64,000 bases of DNA from Candidatus Gastranaerophilales bacterium (GTDB lineage Bacteria > Cyanobacteriota > Vampirovibrionia > Gastranaerophilales > Gastranaerophilaceae): positions 62,001 through 126,000 of the forward strand of contig CANQJT010000001.1 of NCBI GenBank assembly GCA_947624325.1, written 5' to 3'. Below, piece by piece: positions 36,280 to 45,537 of this stretch (position 1 is the first letter of the stretch; each line of letters starts with the position of its first letter). The notes beneath the pieces are model-generated. The model made no database searches and was not told the origin of the DNA. It worked only from the letters and a program-made list of their open reading frames with translations. Both the position numbers and the translations under genes were made by a program.

Positions 36280-37479
36280 ATGAAATTTCGTAATATTTTA
36301 TTTATAATTTTATTTTTTATTCTTTTTTTTGTTGTGTATATTAATGTTATAAAAACAGAACAGGACAAAAGCAAAACGGTTGTTTTTTGGACTCTGCAGC
36401 TTGGGTCTTACGATAAATATATAAATAATATAATATCGGAGTATGAAACTTTAAATCCTGAAGTTAAAATAAAATGGATTGATGTGCCATATAGCGAGGG
36501 TGAAAAAAGAACACTTGCATCAATATTGACGGATAATCCGCCGGATTTGGTTAATTTAACCCCAGATTTCTCGCTTCTTCTGGCTCAAAAAAATGCTCTT
36601 TATACTTTTGATAAAGAAAAATTAAACCGGTTTTTACCCTCTTTAATTGAAATATTAAAATATAATGATAAATATTTCGGAGTTCCTTTTTATGCTACCT
36701 CTGCGGTTACTTTATATAATTCCGCATTAACAAGCAGCGAGCCTAAAACTTATGATGAATTATTTAAATTACCAGCCAACAATGGAACTTATTTAACAAT
36801 GATAAATTTTGCGGAAAATGATACTCTTTTAAAAATATTAAATAAATATAATATAAATTCACCGCAGACAATAAATAATGAAAAAAGTGCAGAATTGTTT
36901 GAAGAATTTAAAAGATTATATGATAAAAATCTTGTGCCAAAGGAAAGCATAACTCAAACACACCGTGATGCACTTGAAAAATATATGTCAGGACAATTAG
37001 AATATCTCGTAACGGGTGCAAACTTCATTAATATGATAAAAGAAAATGCTCCTACTGTGTATAAGAATACAAAAGTAATACCGCAGCTAACAGGTGATAC
37101 AGGTTTATATGACTACTCATTAATGAACTTTGTTATTCCTAAAAAATCAAAACATCCTCAGATTGCGTTAGATTTTGCTCTTTATTTTACAAATAAAATA
37201 AATCAGCTGGAATTTGCAAAAATGACACCAATCCTTCCGGTAAATAAGGATGCGCTTAATGATGAATATTTTAAAACAGCTGAAGATACAGATTTATCGG
37301 CGCAGGCAAGAATAATCAGCGCTCGCCAGCTAGATAACCTCCAGCCTCCATTACCTGATGTAAATAATAAAAAAGAATTAAATACAATATCTGCAAATCA
37401 TATTCAAAATATTTTAATTAATAATGCTCCAATTAAAAAAACCTTGGATAATTTCAGCCTTGAATGGCAAAAACTTTAA
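36280..37479 (+). CDS. Family 1 extracellular solute-binding protein
   Basis: 399 residues. An N-terminal hydrophobic segment (FRNILFIILFFILFFVVYI) acts as an anchor or uncleaved signal; no lipobox cysteine is visible. The body has the carbohydrate-binding pattern VVFWTLQLGSYDKYINNII, ILTDNPPDLVNLTPDFS and KYFGVPFYATSAVTLYN. It probably captures sugars for an ABC importer, perhaps with the permease at 24055, but no ATPase is near. No Shine-Dalgarno is seen; a TAAAAT box about 8 bases before the ATG suggests a very short leader. Confidence 0.88.
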   Translation: MKFRNILFIILFFILFFVVYINVIKTEQDKSKTVVFWTLQLGSYDKYINNIISEYETLNPEVKIKWIDVPYSEGEKRTLASILTDNPPDLVNLTPDFSLLLAQKNALYTFDKEKLNRFLPSLIEILKYNDKYFGVPFYATSAVTLYNSALTSSEPKTYDELFKLPANNGTYLTMINFAENDTLLKILNKYNINSPQTINNEKSAELFEEFKRLYDKNLVPKESITQTHRDALEKYMSGQLEYLVTGANFINMIKENAPTVYKNTKVIPQLTGDTGLYDYSLMNFVIPKKSKHPQIALDFALYFTNKINQLEFAKMTPILPVNKDALNDEYFKTAEDTDLSAQARIISARQLDNLQPPLPDVNNKKELNTISANHIQNILINNAPIKKTLDNFSLEWQKL

Positions 37480-37514
37480 TTGGAAAATTAACTTTTTTGT
37501 TTTAAAATTTACTT

Positions 37515-38630
37515 ATGAATTATTTAAAAAATCTTACTATATTAGATAAATATATATTAAAACAAATTATTGAAGTTTTTATTTTGGGAGTTGTTGTTTT
37601 TACTTCAATTATTTTTGCATCAGATACTTTTATTTCATTAATAAAACAAATTTCAGAATTCGGAATGCCTTTAAATATAGCTTTAATGATTATATTATTA
37701 AATCTTCCTTCCGTAATTGTAATGACAATTCCAATGAGTGTATTATTTTCAACAGTGATGAATGTGAATAAATTATGCCTGCAATCAGAAATAACTGTTA
37801 TGAAGGCCTGCGGTATAAGTATCAAAAGAATAGCAAAACCAATTTTTGCTTTTTCAATTTTAATGGCATTTTTAACTTTCTTTATTAACGAAACAATAGT
37901 ACCTATTACTGCATCGCAGTCCAAAACACTTGCATTGTATGCCTTAGTTCAGCGAAATATTCCGGAAGGTAAACGAAACTTTACTATGAAGGAGCTAAAA
38001 GAAGGGAATTACCTTAAAAGATTATTTTATGTTGAAAAGTGCGAGGATAAATTATTTGCAAATGTTTCAATACTCGATTTATCGGATTTAGATAAAATAC
38101 AGATACTTCAAGCAAAAACAGGAACTTCCGTAGTGAAGGGGTGGCAGTTTAATAATGCATCTGTCTATACAATCTCTCGCAGCGGAAAATCTTTAAATAC
38201 TTCATGGATTGAAAAAACTATTGTTGATTTTGGAAGTGACATACAAGCACAATTAGAAAAGAAAAACGATGGTTCTGATTTTAATTTTATACAATTAATC
38301 CCGTATTTATTCGGTCAGCATTCTGAAATGAATATTCAAACTCTTGCAAAGTATCAGGTGAGATTTTGGGAAAAAATTGCACTTCCTATTACTACAATTG
38401 TTTTTGTTTTATTGGGCATTCCTCTTGCGATAACTCCTCCGAGAGTAAGGCATAACAGAGGTTTTCTGTTCAGTATCGGAATTATTTTCTTTTATTATGT
38501 AGTCAGAGCATTTTCTATGTCTCTGGGGTATAACTATACAATAACACCCTTCTTAGCGGCTAATTTGCCTAATATTGTTTTAGGAGCAGCAGGGTATTAT
38601 ATGTACAAAAAAAAGTCAGAAAATATATAA
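37515..38630 (+). CDS. LptF/LptG-family lipopolysaccharide export permease
   Basis: 371-residue membrane protein of the YjgP/YjgQ family. Three N-terminal helices (FILGVVVFTSIIFA, LMIILLNLPSVIVMTIPMSVLF) precede a periplasmic beta-jellyroll (about residues 130-270) and three C-terminal helices. PMSVLFSTVMNVNKL and KACGISIKRI match the family. It should work with LptB (ATPase) and a second permease, neither of which lies here, to lift LPS to the outer membrane. 36 bases after the solute-binding gene. Confidence 0.88.
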   Translation: MNYLKNLTILDKYILKQIIEVFILGVVVFTSIIFASDTFISLIKQISEFGMPLNIALMIILLNLPSVIVMTIPMSVLFSTVMNVNKLCLQSEITVMKACGISIKRIAKPIFAFSILMAFLTFFINETIVPITASQSKTLALYALVQRNIPEGKRNFTMKELKEGNYLKRLFYVEKCEDKLFANVSILDLSDLDKIQILQAKTGTSVVKGWQFNNASVYTISRSGKSLNTSWIEKTIVDFGSDIQAQLEKKNDGSDFNFIQLIPYLFGQHSEMNIQTLAKYQVRFWEKIALPITTIVFVLLGIPLAITPPRVRHNRGFLFSIGIIFFYYVVRAFSMSLGYNYTITPFLAANLPNIVLGAAGYYMYKKKSENI

Positions 38631-38754
38631 TTGTAAATTTTTGTAACAAAAGTAAATTTGTATTTTTATATAAAATATATATAAATAAAATATATAAAAA
38701 AAATATGGAATATCTAATAAATATAGATGTTTTTAAAGTGTAAATACGGTTAAA

Positions 38755-38862
38755 ATGCAAACGGTGTGTATGTTTAAGGCTATTTTGACCTTTGTTCGTC
38801 TTTTGTTTAAAGTGATTAGGCAATTTCGTATTAAAGAAATTTTTTATATAAATGTGGGTTAG
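38755..38862 (+). CDS. Possible 35-residue peptide in the 38631-38893 gap
   Basis: The 263-base AT-rich gap has one short frame: MQTVCMFKAILTFVRLLFKV followed by a basic tail (an internal ATG lies at 38770). It is hydrophobic and cationic, like a toxin-type or leader peptide, but there is no clear ribosome-binding site, and the shared leader element (38841-38864) overlaps its end. Weakly supported. Confidence 0.2.
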   Translation: MQTVCMFKAILTFVRLLFKVIRQFRIKEIFYINVG

Positions 38863-38864
38863 TT
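38841..38864 (+). promoter_or_regulatory. Shared leader/promoter element, member B
   Basis: 24 bases identical to minus-strand 11575-11552 upstream of the glycine-zipper gene, ending 29 bases before the ATG at 38894. Both leaders then have AGGTTAGTT directly before the ATG. TATAAA is the likely -10; no consensus -35 is seen. Confidence 0.6.
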
Positions 38865-38893
38865 AAATCTAAATTAGAAATGGTAGGTTAGTT

Positions 38894-39412
38894 ATGGGGT
38901 ACGCTTTATTTGCTCATCGTAAAATCTTTTACACAAATTTAGTATTTACTCTCCAATCAAGACTTGACAATATTATGCAGCAGAAACAAAGTATGTTAAC
39001 TTTTTCTGCAAATATTGCAGACGGTCAAGTTACGGTTGAAGAAATGGCACAAGATGCCACCAATTTTGCCAACTATGGCGAGTTTTTAACAGGTGCTCAA
39101 GCTTACATTGAAACAGCAGATGCTGATGGCGGAGCAGGGACAACTGTGTCTGAAATAGGTGATCTTGCTTATAATCAAAACAATAGTGAAGAGTATCTTG
39201 CATCAATTGCAGAAATGTTAAATCAAACAGTTAACGAAAAATATGCTCTGGCATATAACAAAAAATTAGAAGCAATTGAAAACCAATTAGATATGGAACA
39301 AAAGAAAATTGAAACTAAACTTTCTGCAGCAGAAAAAGAATTACAGGCAATTGAAGAAGCTGAGGGCAGTGCAATAGACAGAGCAACTCCAAAATATAAC
39401 GGAGTAAGTTAA
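38894..39412 (+). CDS. MGYALFA-family coiled-coil protein, copy 1
   Basis: 172 residues. Conserved ends are MGYALFAHRKIFY at the N-terminus and EEAEGSAIDRATPKYNGVS at the C-terminus; the centre is a helical coiled coil (LQSRLDNIMQQKQS; IENQLDMEQKKIETKL) with an Asp/Gly-rich insert. No signal peptide. The paralogue at 48928 has the same ends but a different centre, as if both termini were recognition signals. Not a known family to me; a secreted, assembled or anchored filament-like protein is a guess. The leader is shared with the gene starting at 11523. Confidence 0.75.
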   Translation: MGYALFAHRKIFYTNLVFTLQSRLDNIMQQKQSMLTFSANIADGQVTVEEMAQDATNFANYGEFLTGAQAYIETADADGGAGTTVSEIGDLAYNQNNSEEYLASIAEMLNQTVNEKYALAYNKKLEAIENQLDMEQKKIETKLSAAEKELQAIEEAEGSAIDRATPKYNGVS

Positions 39413-39459
39413 TAAGATAAAAACTAATCTAATCTAATTTAATAACTAACTATCAATTT

Positions 39460-39488
39460 TAAAGATGATTGAAAAATCATCTTTTTTA
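39460..39488. terminator. Bidirectional terminator
   Basis: AAAGATGATT and AATCATCTTT pair around a short A-rich loop, with T's on the plus side and A's on the other, between the convergent copy-1 MGYALFA gene and the SPOR gene. Confidence 0.85.
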
Positions 39489-40202
39489 TTTTTCTATGGT
39501 TTTTGGATTATACCCTTTTTCTTTAAGTCTGTTTACAAAAGCATCAGCTGTTTCTTTTTTTGAAAAAGAACCTAATTGTACAATATATTTATCATTAACA
39601 GCTTTAATAAAAGGAATGGCATCCGGAACTTCGGCATTGACTTTTTCTTGTGCTTTCATTGCATCTTCAAGTGTTGAAAAATTGCCGATATATACTTTTG
39701 TTAAAGAAGGTATGGCTGGTGACGGGGTGGGAATTTTCGGCTGAGGTGGTTGAGGTTTTTCAGCTGAAGTGTTACTTGTAATTCTTAAATCATCCTGATT
39801 TATTTTAACAGGATTATAATCTTTTGGTTTTTCCGGCAGCGGAATTACTGCTTGTTTATTTTCTGATTCAACTTGAGGTTTATCTGCGATTTGGTCTTCT
39901 ATTTTGTCTTCAAATCTTTTTTTTCTATCTTCCCTTAAGGCAACAGAAGGCATTTCATCTTCTTCCTGTATCCATTTTAATCTTTCATCAATGCTTTTAA
40001 TTTCAACACTCATGTCTGATTCACCCAGTGTTAAATCTTCTTTATTTCCTATCTCAACATCAACGGCAGGGGAATAAGATTTTACAAGATATGACATAAA
40101 TGCAAGTGCTGAAAGAAAAACAAATACAAATAAGTATATGTATCCCATTGCATTTTTTTTATTTTTTTTTCTTTTAAATTTTACTTCGTTGTCATCGCTC
40201 AT
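39486..40202 (-). CDS. SPOR-domain membrane protein
   Basis: 238 residues: basic N-terminus (KFKRKKNKKNAMGYIYLF), one membrane helix, a Pro/Glu/Lys-rich linker, and a C-terminal SPOR domain (KVYIGNFSTLEDAMKAQEKV; YIVQLGSFSKKETADAF) that binds denuded septal peptidoglycan. A cell-division role is likely. Last gene of the pheS-HEAT-queC-DUF366 operon; shares one base with the DUF366 stop. Confidence 0.88.
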   Translation of the reverse strand: MSDDNEVKFKRKKNKKNAMGYIYLFVFVFLSALAFMSYLVKSYSPAVDVEIGNKEDLTLGESDMSVEIKSIDERLKWIQEEDEMPSVALREDRKKRFEDKIEDQIADKPQVESENKQAVIPLPEKPKDYNPVKINQDDLRITSNTSAEKPQPPQPKIPTPSPAIPSLTKVYIGNFSTLEDAMKAQEKVNAEVPDAIPFIKAVNDKYIVQLGSFSKKETADAFVNRLKEKGYNPKTIEK

Positions 40203-40768
40203 TATTCGTTTACTCCTCTGACTTTACAAGCGGCATTTTGGATATCTTTGACTTCATCGCTGTATTTAGTAAGAATTTCTTTAGCAAACAAGCTTATATC
40301 TTTTATTCCTGCATCATTAATTAAATCCGCAGCATTGACAGGTGCATTTTCGGCACTTATATTCAGACCGAAATGTATTAAAGTTGATGTTATTGATTTT
40401 GTGGCTATTGATACAGATAACTTTTTTTTGTTTATATATAAGTCATCTCCGCTTCTTATTATTTTAACTGACGGATTTATTTTTTCTATTAACTCTTTGG
40501 TTATAGTAACTAATAGCCTTTGTCTGTATACTGCTTCAATAAGTGTTGATGAAAAATTTTCTTCTATAAAACTTAGCATTTTACTGCTGTATATCGGTTC
40601 ATTATTTATAACATCTTCAATGTCCACCATATGATTAAGATTTACTTCGCATTCCCCGATAAAAGCTACAACGGCATTACCTATTATGTTGAAATTTTTA
40701 TATATCCAGTGCGGACTTAGTTGTATTCCGGTATATTTTATTTCTTTATCCGTATATAAAGTTTCCAT
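40202..40768 (-). CDS. DUF366-like protein
   Basis: 188 residues resembling DUF366: METLYTDKEIKYTGIQLSP, then HWIYKNFNIIG, GECEVNLNHMVDIEDV, IRSGDDLYINKKKLSVSIAT and the closing CKVRGVNE. It follows queC by 12 bases on the minus strand; DUF366 genes are recalled next to queuosine genes, so a role in 7-deazaguanine/queuosine metabolism or tRNA modification is plausible but unproven. AAGGGA lies before the ATG. Confidence 0.7.
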   Translation of the reverse strand: METLYTDKEIKYTGIQLSPHWIYKNFNIIGNAVVAFIGECEVNLNHMVDIEDVINNEPIYSSKMLSFIEENFSSTLIEAVYRQRLLVTITKELIEKINPSVKIIRSGDDLYINKKKLSVSIATKSITSTLIHFGLNISAENAPVNAADLINDAGIKDISLFAKEILTKYSDEVKDIQNAACKVRGVNE

Positions 40769-40780
40769 TTTATTCCCTTA

Positions 40781-41464
40781 TTAAAATATCTCTTTAATGA
40801 TATCATACTTGTTATTTAGTTGTAATGCTTTTTTTAACCTTAAACAAGATTCACATTTACCGCAGTGCTTTTTTTCACCTGTATAACAGCTGTATATTTT
40901 ATCAAAAGGAATATTTAATTCTATTCCTTTTTTTACTATTTCAGTTTTATTTAAATTAATTAAAGGTGCATAGACTTGAACATTGTTTAATGCAGAGTAT
41001 TTTAATGAATTATTTATTGCATCAATAAATTTTTGTGAGTTATCTTTGAAGGTTGCTCCTTCTTCTTTATTTGCTCCGATTATAATATATGAATATTTTT
41101 CGGCATCAGCTATTGCCGCTGCAATATTTATAAATAGTCCGTTACGATTTGGAACCCATACTGCTTTCGCTGTTTTATCCGTTATATTTATATCATCAAG
41201 TTTTTTTTCATTTAGCTGGGGAATTTTGCTTTTTCCGTTTAATGCCGAATTTGAAATTTCATTTAGCATATCAAGTTTGATTATTTTATGTTCAATACCG
41301 TAGTATTTTGCGATTAGTTTTGAAGATGATATTTCTTCATCTTTTGCTCGCTGTCCGTAATCAAAAGTTAAGGCAAGTTTAATATTGTATTTTTCTTTTG
41401 CTTCAGCAAGGCATACAACAGAATCTAATCCGGATGATAATAAAATAATAGATTTCTTATTCAT
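40781..41464 (-). CDS. queC: 7-cyano-7-deazaguanine synthase
   Basis: 227-residue ATP-dependent QueC making preQ0 from carboxydeazaguanine for queuosine in tRNA. The PP-loop is ILLSSGLDSVVCLAEA (family usually SGGxDS; here S-S-G), and the C-terminal zinc motif is CYTGEKKHCGKCESC. The start at 41464 is chosen from protein length and an AGGGA upstream; it overlaps the HEAT gene end by 8 bases. The other que genes are elsewhere. Confidence 0.92.
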   Translation of the reverse strand: MNKKSIILLSSGLDSVVCLAEAKEKYNIKLALTFDYGQRAKDEEISSSKLIAKYYGIEHKIIKLDMLNEISNSALNGKSKIPQLNEKKLDDINITDKTAKAVWVPNRNGLFINIAAAIADAEKYSYIIIGANKEEGATFKDNSQKFIDAINNSLKYSALNNVQVYAPLINLNKTEIVKKGIELNIPFDKIYSCYTGEKKHCGKCESCLRLKKALQLNNKYDIIKEIF

Positions 41465-42431
41465 CACTATCGTTCCCTGTTTCAATTTCTTCTTCTTTTA
41501 AATCGTCCTGAAGCTTAAGTGCCTCTGTTTTAGCCATATCAGGCATGTTTGTATCATTTATTATTTCGTTTAATATTTCATCGCCAAGTATATTATATAA
41601 AGCTATAACGGCATTTTGAACAACATCTTGATTTGAATCCAGAAGCATGCCCTTTATTAAATTTACGGCTCTGTCATCATCAGAGTTCATTAATACTTCA
41701 ATAGCATTAATTCTTATCTGCGGTGATTCATCTCTTAATGATTTTACAAGTGCATTAAAAACTCTGTCACCTTTAAAACTGATTTTATTTAATGCTTCAA
41801 GAGCTCTTTCTTTTAAAAATGTAAATTTATCTAATAAGCCTTTTTTGCTTTCCAGTATTGAAACTAAAGAGTCTACCGCTTTTTCGTCGCCAATCATTCC
41901 TAAAGCGGAAACAGCTGACTCCTTTACATATATTGATGATTCATTTTCATCTTCTACAATTTTCATTAGAGGAAGTACGGCATATTTATTCCCGATTTTG
42001 CCTAAAGCCTCGGCACAAGAGAGCTTTAGCTTATAGTTTTCTTCTTTACTGTTCAAACAATATAGCAGCGGATAAACTGCTTGAGAATCTTTTGTATTTG
42101 CCAGTACTTTTGTTATATTAATTCTTATTCTTGTTACCGTTTCAATATCAGGTATTCTTTGAGAAAGTTTATCCTTCATAATAAGGGAATCTATTAAAAC
42201 GGGTCTGCTGGATTTATCTTTGAATTTATCTATTTTTTGAAGTAGAAACATCAATATTTCGCAGGAATTTGATTTTTCAAAGAAATAATTATATATAAGA
42301 ACAAGATGTTCACTTGGATAAATTGTGTTTAACGCAGTTATTTTTTCAATGGAATCTTTTGGATTATGAGGATTTATAACTTCACAATCAGAAAGTAATT
42401 TATCAAAAGGTAAGTTTAAGTTTTCTTCCAT
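41457..42431 (-). CDS. HEAT-repeat protein
   Basis: 324 residues of helical repeats: LLYCLNSKEENYKLKLSCAE then ALGKIG, AVSALGMIGDEKAVDSLVS, RALEALNKISF, AVIALYNILGD. This alpha-solenoid resembles PBS-lyase/HEAT proteins used as scaffolds; the partner is unknown. It lies 20 bases downstream of pheS and overlaps queC by 8 bases. Acidic tail. Confidence 0.85.
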   Translation of the reverse strand: MEENLNLPFDKLLSDCEVINPHNPKDSIEKITALNTIYPSEHLVLIYNYFFEKSNSCEILMFLLQKIDKFKDKSSRPVLIDSLIMKDKLSQRIPDIETVTRIRINITKVLANTKDSQAVYPLLYCLNSKEENYKLKLSCAEALGKIGNKYAVLPLMKIVEDENESSIYVKESAVSALGMIGDEKAVDSLVSILESKKGLLDKFTFLKERALEALNKISFKGDRVFNALVKSLRDESPQIRINAIEVLMNSDDDRAVNLIKGMLLDSNQDVVQNAVIALYNILGDEILNEIINDTNMPDMAKTEALKLQDDLKEEEIETGNDSDE

Positions 42432-42451
42432 ATTCCAATTAAATTATATCA

Positions 42452-43486
42452 TTAAAATTGATTTAAAAATCTAACATCATTATTAAAAAATAATCTTATA
42501 TCATTAATTGCATATTTAAGCATTGTAAGCCTTTCAACTCCCATTCCGAAAGCAAATCCTGAATATATTTCGGGATCAATTCCTACATTTCTAAGTACAT
42601 TTGCATGTACCATGCCTGCGCCAAGGACTTCAAGCCATCCTGTTCCGGAGCATGTTCTGCAGCCTTTACCTTGGCACATGATACATTGAACATCCACTTC
42701 CGCACTCGGTTCCGTGAACGGGAAATAACTTGCTCTAAACCTTGTGGGTCTTGATGAGCCAAAGTATATTCTTACAAATTCATTTAAAATTCCTTTTAAA
42801 TCAGCAAAAGTAATATCTTTATCAACCAAAAGCCCTTCTATTTGATGGAAAAGGTTATTTTTTCTTGCGCTGACAGATTCACATCTGTAAACCCTTCCCG
42901 GTGAAATAACTCTGACAGGAGGAGCATGATGCAGCATCTGTCTAATTTGAGCTCCCGATGTTTGGCTTCTTAAAATTACATTCGGTGCAACTCTTGTGTA
43001 GAAAGTATCCTGCATATCTTTTGCAGGGTGATTAGGCGGAAAATTAAGCATATCAAAATTAATATATTCCGTTTCAACTTCAGGGCTGTCTTCTGACGGC
43101 ATTACGGAAAATCCTAATCCTTGAAAGATTTCTACTATTTCGTTTATTGTTTGAGTTAACGGATGAACTTTTCCTTGTGCTCTAAAATCTGACGGCAGTG
43201 TAATATCTATTTTTTCGTCATTTAATTTTTTGTTGAGTTCAATTTTATATAATTCATCATTCTTTTTTGTGATTAAAGAATCCAGACTGTTATACACATT
43301 ATTTGCAAGTGAGCCGATAATTCTTTTATCTTCATCAGATAAATCTTTTAAGTTCTTCTTTATTGTCGTTAATTCACCTTTTCTGCTTAAATATTTTATT
43401 TTTATATCTTCTAAGTCCTGAACGGTTTTAGCATTATTTATTTCTTCTTCTCCTGATTTTAATATAAGTTCTAATTTTTCTTTCAT
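42452..43486 (-). CDS. pheS: Phenylalanyl-tRNA synthetase alpha subunit
   Basis: 344-residue class II synthetase subunit. An N-terminal coiled coil (LKDLSDEDKRIIGSLANNVYN) precedes the catalytic core: GKVHPLTQTINEIVEIFQGL, SPEVETEYINFDMLN, RSQTSGAQIRQML, FTEPSAEVDVQC, a CxxC...CxxC insert (CIMCQGKGCRTCSG) and GFAFGMGVERLTMLKY. AGAGG precedes the ATG. pheT is not adjacent, so alpha and beta genes are split. First gene of the operon reading to the SPOR gene. Confidence 0.96.
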   Translation of the reverse strand: MKEKLELILKSGEEEINNAKTVQDLEDIKIKYLSRKGELTTIKKNLKDLSDEDKRIIGSLANNVYNSLDSLITKKNDELYKIELNKKLNDEKIDITLPSDFRAQGKVHPLTQTINEIVEIFQGLGFSVMPSEDSPEVETEYINFDMLNFPPNHPAKDMQDTFYTRVAPNVILRSQTSGAQIRQMLHHAPPVRVISPGRVYRCESVSARKNNLFHQIEGLLVDKDITFADLKGILNEFVRIYFGSSRPTRFRASYFPFTEPSAEVDVQCIMCQGKGCRTCSGTGWLEVLGAGMVHANVLRNVGIDPEIYSGFAFGMGVERLTMLKYAINDIRLFFNNDVRFLNQF

Positions 43487-43568
43487 AACAGCCTCTTTTG
43501 TCTTACTTTACTTAATTATAAGACAAATAAAAAATTAATTCATGCTATAATTTTTATGGGGATTTTTT

Positions 43569-45104
43569 ATGAAATTAAAAAATATATTTATAATATCGGC
43601 ATTAATATTGACTATCTCAAATTCGGTATTTGCGCATGAGGTTAAGTCCGAAAAATCTTTAAGGGAAATGTTTCAAAATAATGAAGCGGTGATTTATTCT
43701 GTAAACTTAAGGACATTTAATGCCAATGATAAAAATAAGAACGGAATAATAGATTTTAATCTTGGTGAAACTTCAGGCTCATTTATAAATGCAGTTAAAA
43801 GACTTGACGAAATTAAAGCATTGGGAATTAATACAATTCACCTGCTGCCGATTACTCCCGTAGGTAAAATAAAAGCATTAGGGACGGCAGGTTCACTGTA
43901 TGCACTGGCTGATTTTACTTCATTAAATCCTCAGCTTATGGATAATGAAAGTGAACTTTCTTTAAAAGATCAGGCAAAATTTTTCTTTGATGAATGTCAT
44001 AAAAGAGGACTTAAAGTAATTGTAGATTTGCCAAGCTGCGGTGCTTATGACCTATTTATAAACAGACCTGATTTATTTAAACTGAAAGAGGACGGCTCGC
44101 CTTATGTACCTTCTGATTGGTTTGATGTAAGACTGTTTAATGTCCCTGATGATAAGAAGCTTCTTAATTCCGATATTTTTGCACTGCATAAGTTCTTTAT
44201 TTCATATGTGATGTACTTAGGTGCTGACGGAATACGAGCTGATGTCGCTACAATAAAGCCTTATATCTTTTGGAAGGAATTAATAAAATTTGCAAGAAGC
44301 AAAAATAAAGATTTTATGTTTTTAGCCGAAGCCTCTGAAAATTGGAATACCCCTGCTTGTGATAAAGCTTATTTTACTGATTATAAAAAGCTTTTGGAAG
44401 CAGGCTTTGACGGTTATTACGGTAATTATTTCGATTTAAAAAATTGGAAGACCATGCCCAATCTTTCAGATTCTGTTTTAAATCAGCAAAAAATATTAAA
44501 AAAATATACCGAAAAAAAGTCGGTTATTGGCAGTTTTGAAACACATGATGAAGTAAGTCCGCTGTTAATCGGAGGTGAGAACTTTTCAAAAATTATAATA
44601 TGGCTTAATGCAACACTTCCTTTAAATCCTTATTATGTAGACGGCTTTTTACAAGCGGATGATTATTTTTATGAATATTCCAATAAAAAGGCTTCCGAAA
44701 CATTTACTGATGATGAATTTTACTATGTACATCAGGGACAAATTGATATTTTTAATTTTTCAAGAAAACCCGGAACCGACAGTAATATTCTAATTGATGA
44801 ACAACTTTCCGCCATGAAATTAAGAAATAATTTTTTACCTCAAATAACAAAAGGGAAGTTTATTCCGCTTAAAACAAATAACGAAAAAATATTCGCATAC
44901 CAGCGAACTTTTGATAAAAAATCAGTTGTTGTAATTATTAACAGAAATTTAGCAAATTCTGAAGAAGTAACTGTAAATGTAAAAAATATAAAACAAAAAT
45001 CCAAAATTGATTTTATAAAAAAGCAAGATGGGGTAGAACTCGTGAAATCCAGACTCACAGGTAAATTAAAGCCTGCATCTGTTATAGTTTTTTCAATAAA
45101 ATAA
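43569..45104 (+). CDS. Exported GH13 alpha-amylase-family enzyme
   Basis: 511-residue protein with a signal peptide (MKLKNIFIISALILTISNSV...A) and a GH13 barrel. HLLPITPVG and VIVDLPSCGAYD are conserved blocks; GIRADVA holds the nucleophile (Asp225), FLAEASE the acid/base (Glu254) and FETHDE the third carboxylate (Asp327). The usual NHD third motif is THD here. A C-terminal beta domain closes it. It would cut alpha-glucans in the periplasm or outside; exact linkage unknown. TATAAT (about 43547-43552) is a plausible -10. Confidence 0.87.
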   Translation: MKLKNIFIISALILTISNSVFAHEVKSEKSLREMFQNNEAVIYSVNLRTFNANDKNKNGIIDFNLGETSGSFINAVKRLDEIKALGINTIHLLPITPVGKIKALGTAGSLYALADFTSLNPQLMDNESELSLKDQAKFFFDECHKRGLKVIVDLPSCGAYDLFINRPDLFKLKEDGSPYVPSDWFDVRLFNVPDDKKLLNSDIFALHKFFISYVMYLGADGIRADVATIKPYIFWKELIKFARSKNKDFMFLAEASENWNTPACDKAYFTDYKKLLEAGFDGYYGNYFDLKNWKTMPNLSDSVLNQQKILKKYTEKKSVIGSFETHDEVSPLLIGGENFSKIIIWLNATLPLNPYYVDGFLQADDYFYEYSNKKASETFTDDEFYYVHQGQIDIFNFSRKPGTDSNILIDEQLSAMKLRNNFLPQITKGKFIPLKTNNEKIFAYQRTFDKKSVVVIINRNLANSEEVTVNVKNIKQKSKIDFIKKQDGVELVKSRLTGKLKPASVIVFSIK

Positions 45105-45156
45105 TAAAATTTTAGACTATTTATATGTTTTTTTCGGTTAATTTTTGTTAAACCTA

Positions 45157-45184
45157 TTGCCAAAACTTGAAATATAAGTATAAT
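45157..45184 (+). promoter_or_regulatory. Promoter of the HU gene
   Basis: TTGCCA (45157-45162), 16 bases, TATAAT (45179-45184). GAGGAGG at 45201-45207 is a strong Shine-Dalgarno for the ATG at 45213. Confidence 0.75.
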
Positions 45185-45212
45185 TAAACTTGTAATACAA
45201 GAGGAGGTTCTT

Positions 45213-45485
45213 ATGAACAAAGAAGAATTAGTAAAAGAAGTTGCTAAAAAAGCAAAAGTTTCACAAAAAGCAGCAGCAGATGTTTTAAGTGCTACAATTG
45301 ACACAGTACAAAAAACAGTTGCAAAAGGTAAGAAAGTTACTTTAGTTGGTTTTGGTACTTTTGAATCTCGCAAAAGAAAAGCTAGAACAGGTCGTAACCC
45401 TCAAACTGGCGCAGCTATTAAAATTGCTGCAAAAACAGTTCCTGCTTTCTCTGCTGGTAAAAAATTCAAAGATGCTGTAAAATAG
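45213..45485 (+). CDS. hup: HU-type DNA-bending protein
   Basis: 90-residue HU/IHF fold nucleoid protein. MNKEELVKEVAKKAKVSQKAA starts it and VTLVGFGTFESRKRKARTGR and NPQTGAAIKIAAKTVPAF form the DNA-embracing beta arms (Pro at the tip). Codon use and Shine-Dalgarno suggest high expression; promoter and terminator flank it. Confidence 0.96.
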   Translation: MNKEELVKEVAKKAKVSQKAAADVLSATIDTVQKTVAKGKKVTLVGFGTFESRKRKARTGRNPQTGAAIKIAAKTVPAFSAGKKFKDAVK

Positions 45486-45500
45486 TTTACTATTTGCATA

Positions 45501-45537
45501 AAAGAACCGCTTATTAATTTAAGCGGTTCTTTTTTTA
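45501..45537 (+). terminator. Terminator of the HU gene
   Basis: AAAGAACCGCTTA and TAAGCGGTTCTTT pair with a short loop before a long T-run. A strong intrinsic terminator that also separates the convergent gene at 45538. Confidence 0.92.

Noticed and set aside
38755-38862. A firm call of a 35-residue toxin-like peptide
   Set aside because: No ribosome-binding site and the end overlaps the shared leader element; kept only as a low-confidence feature.
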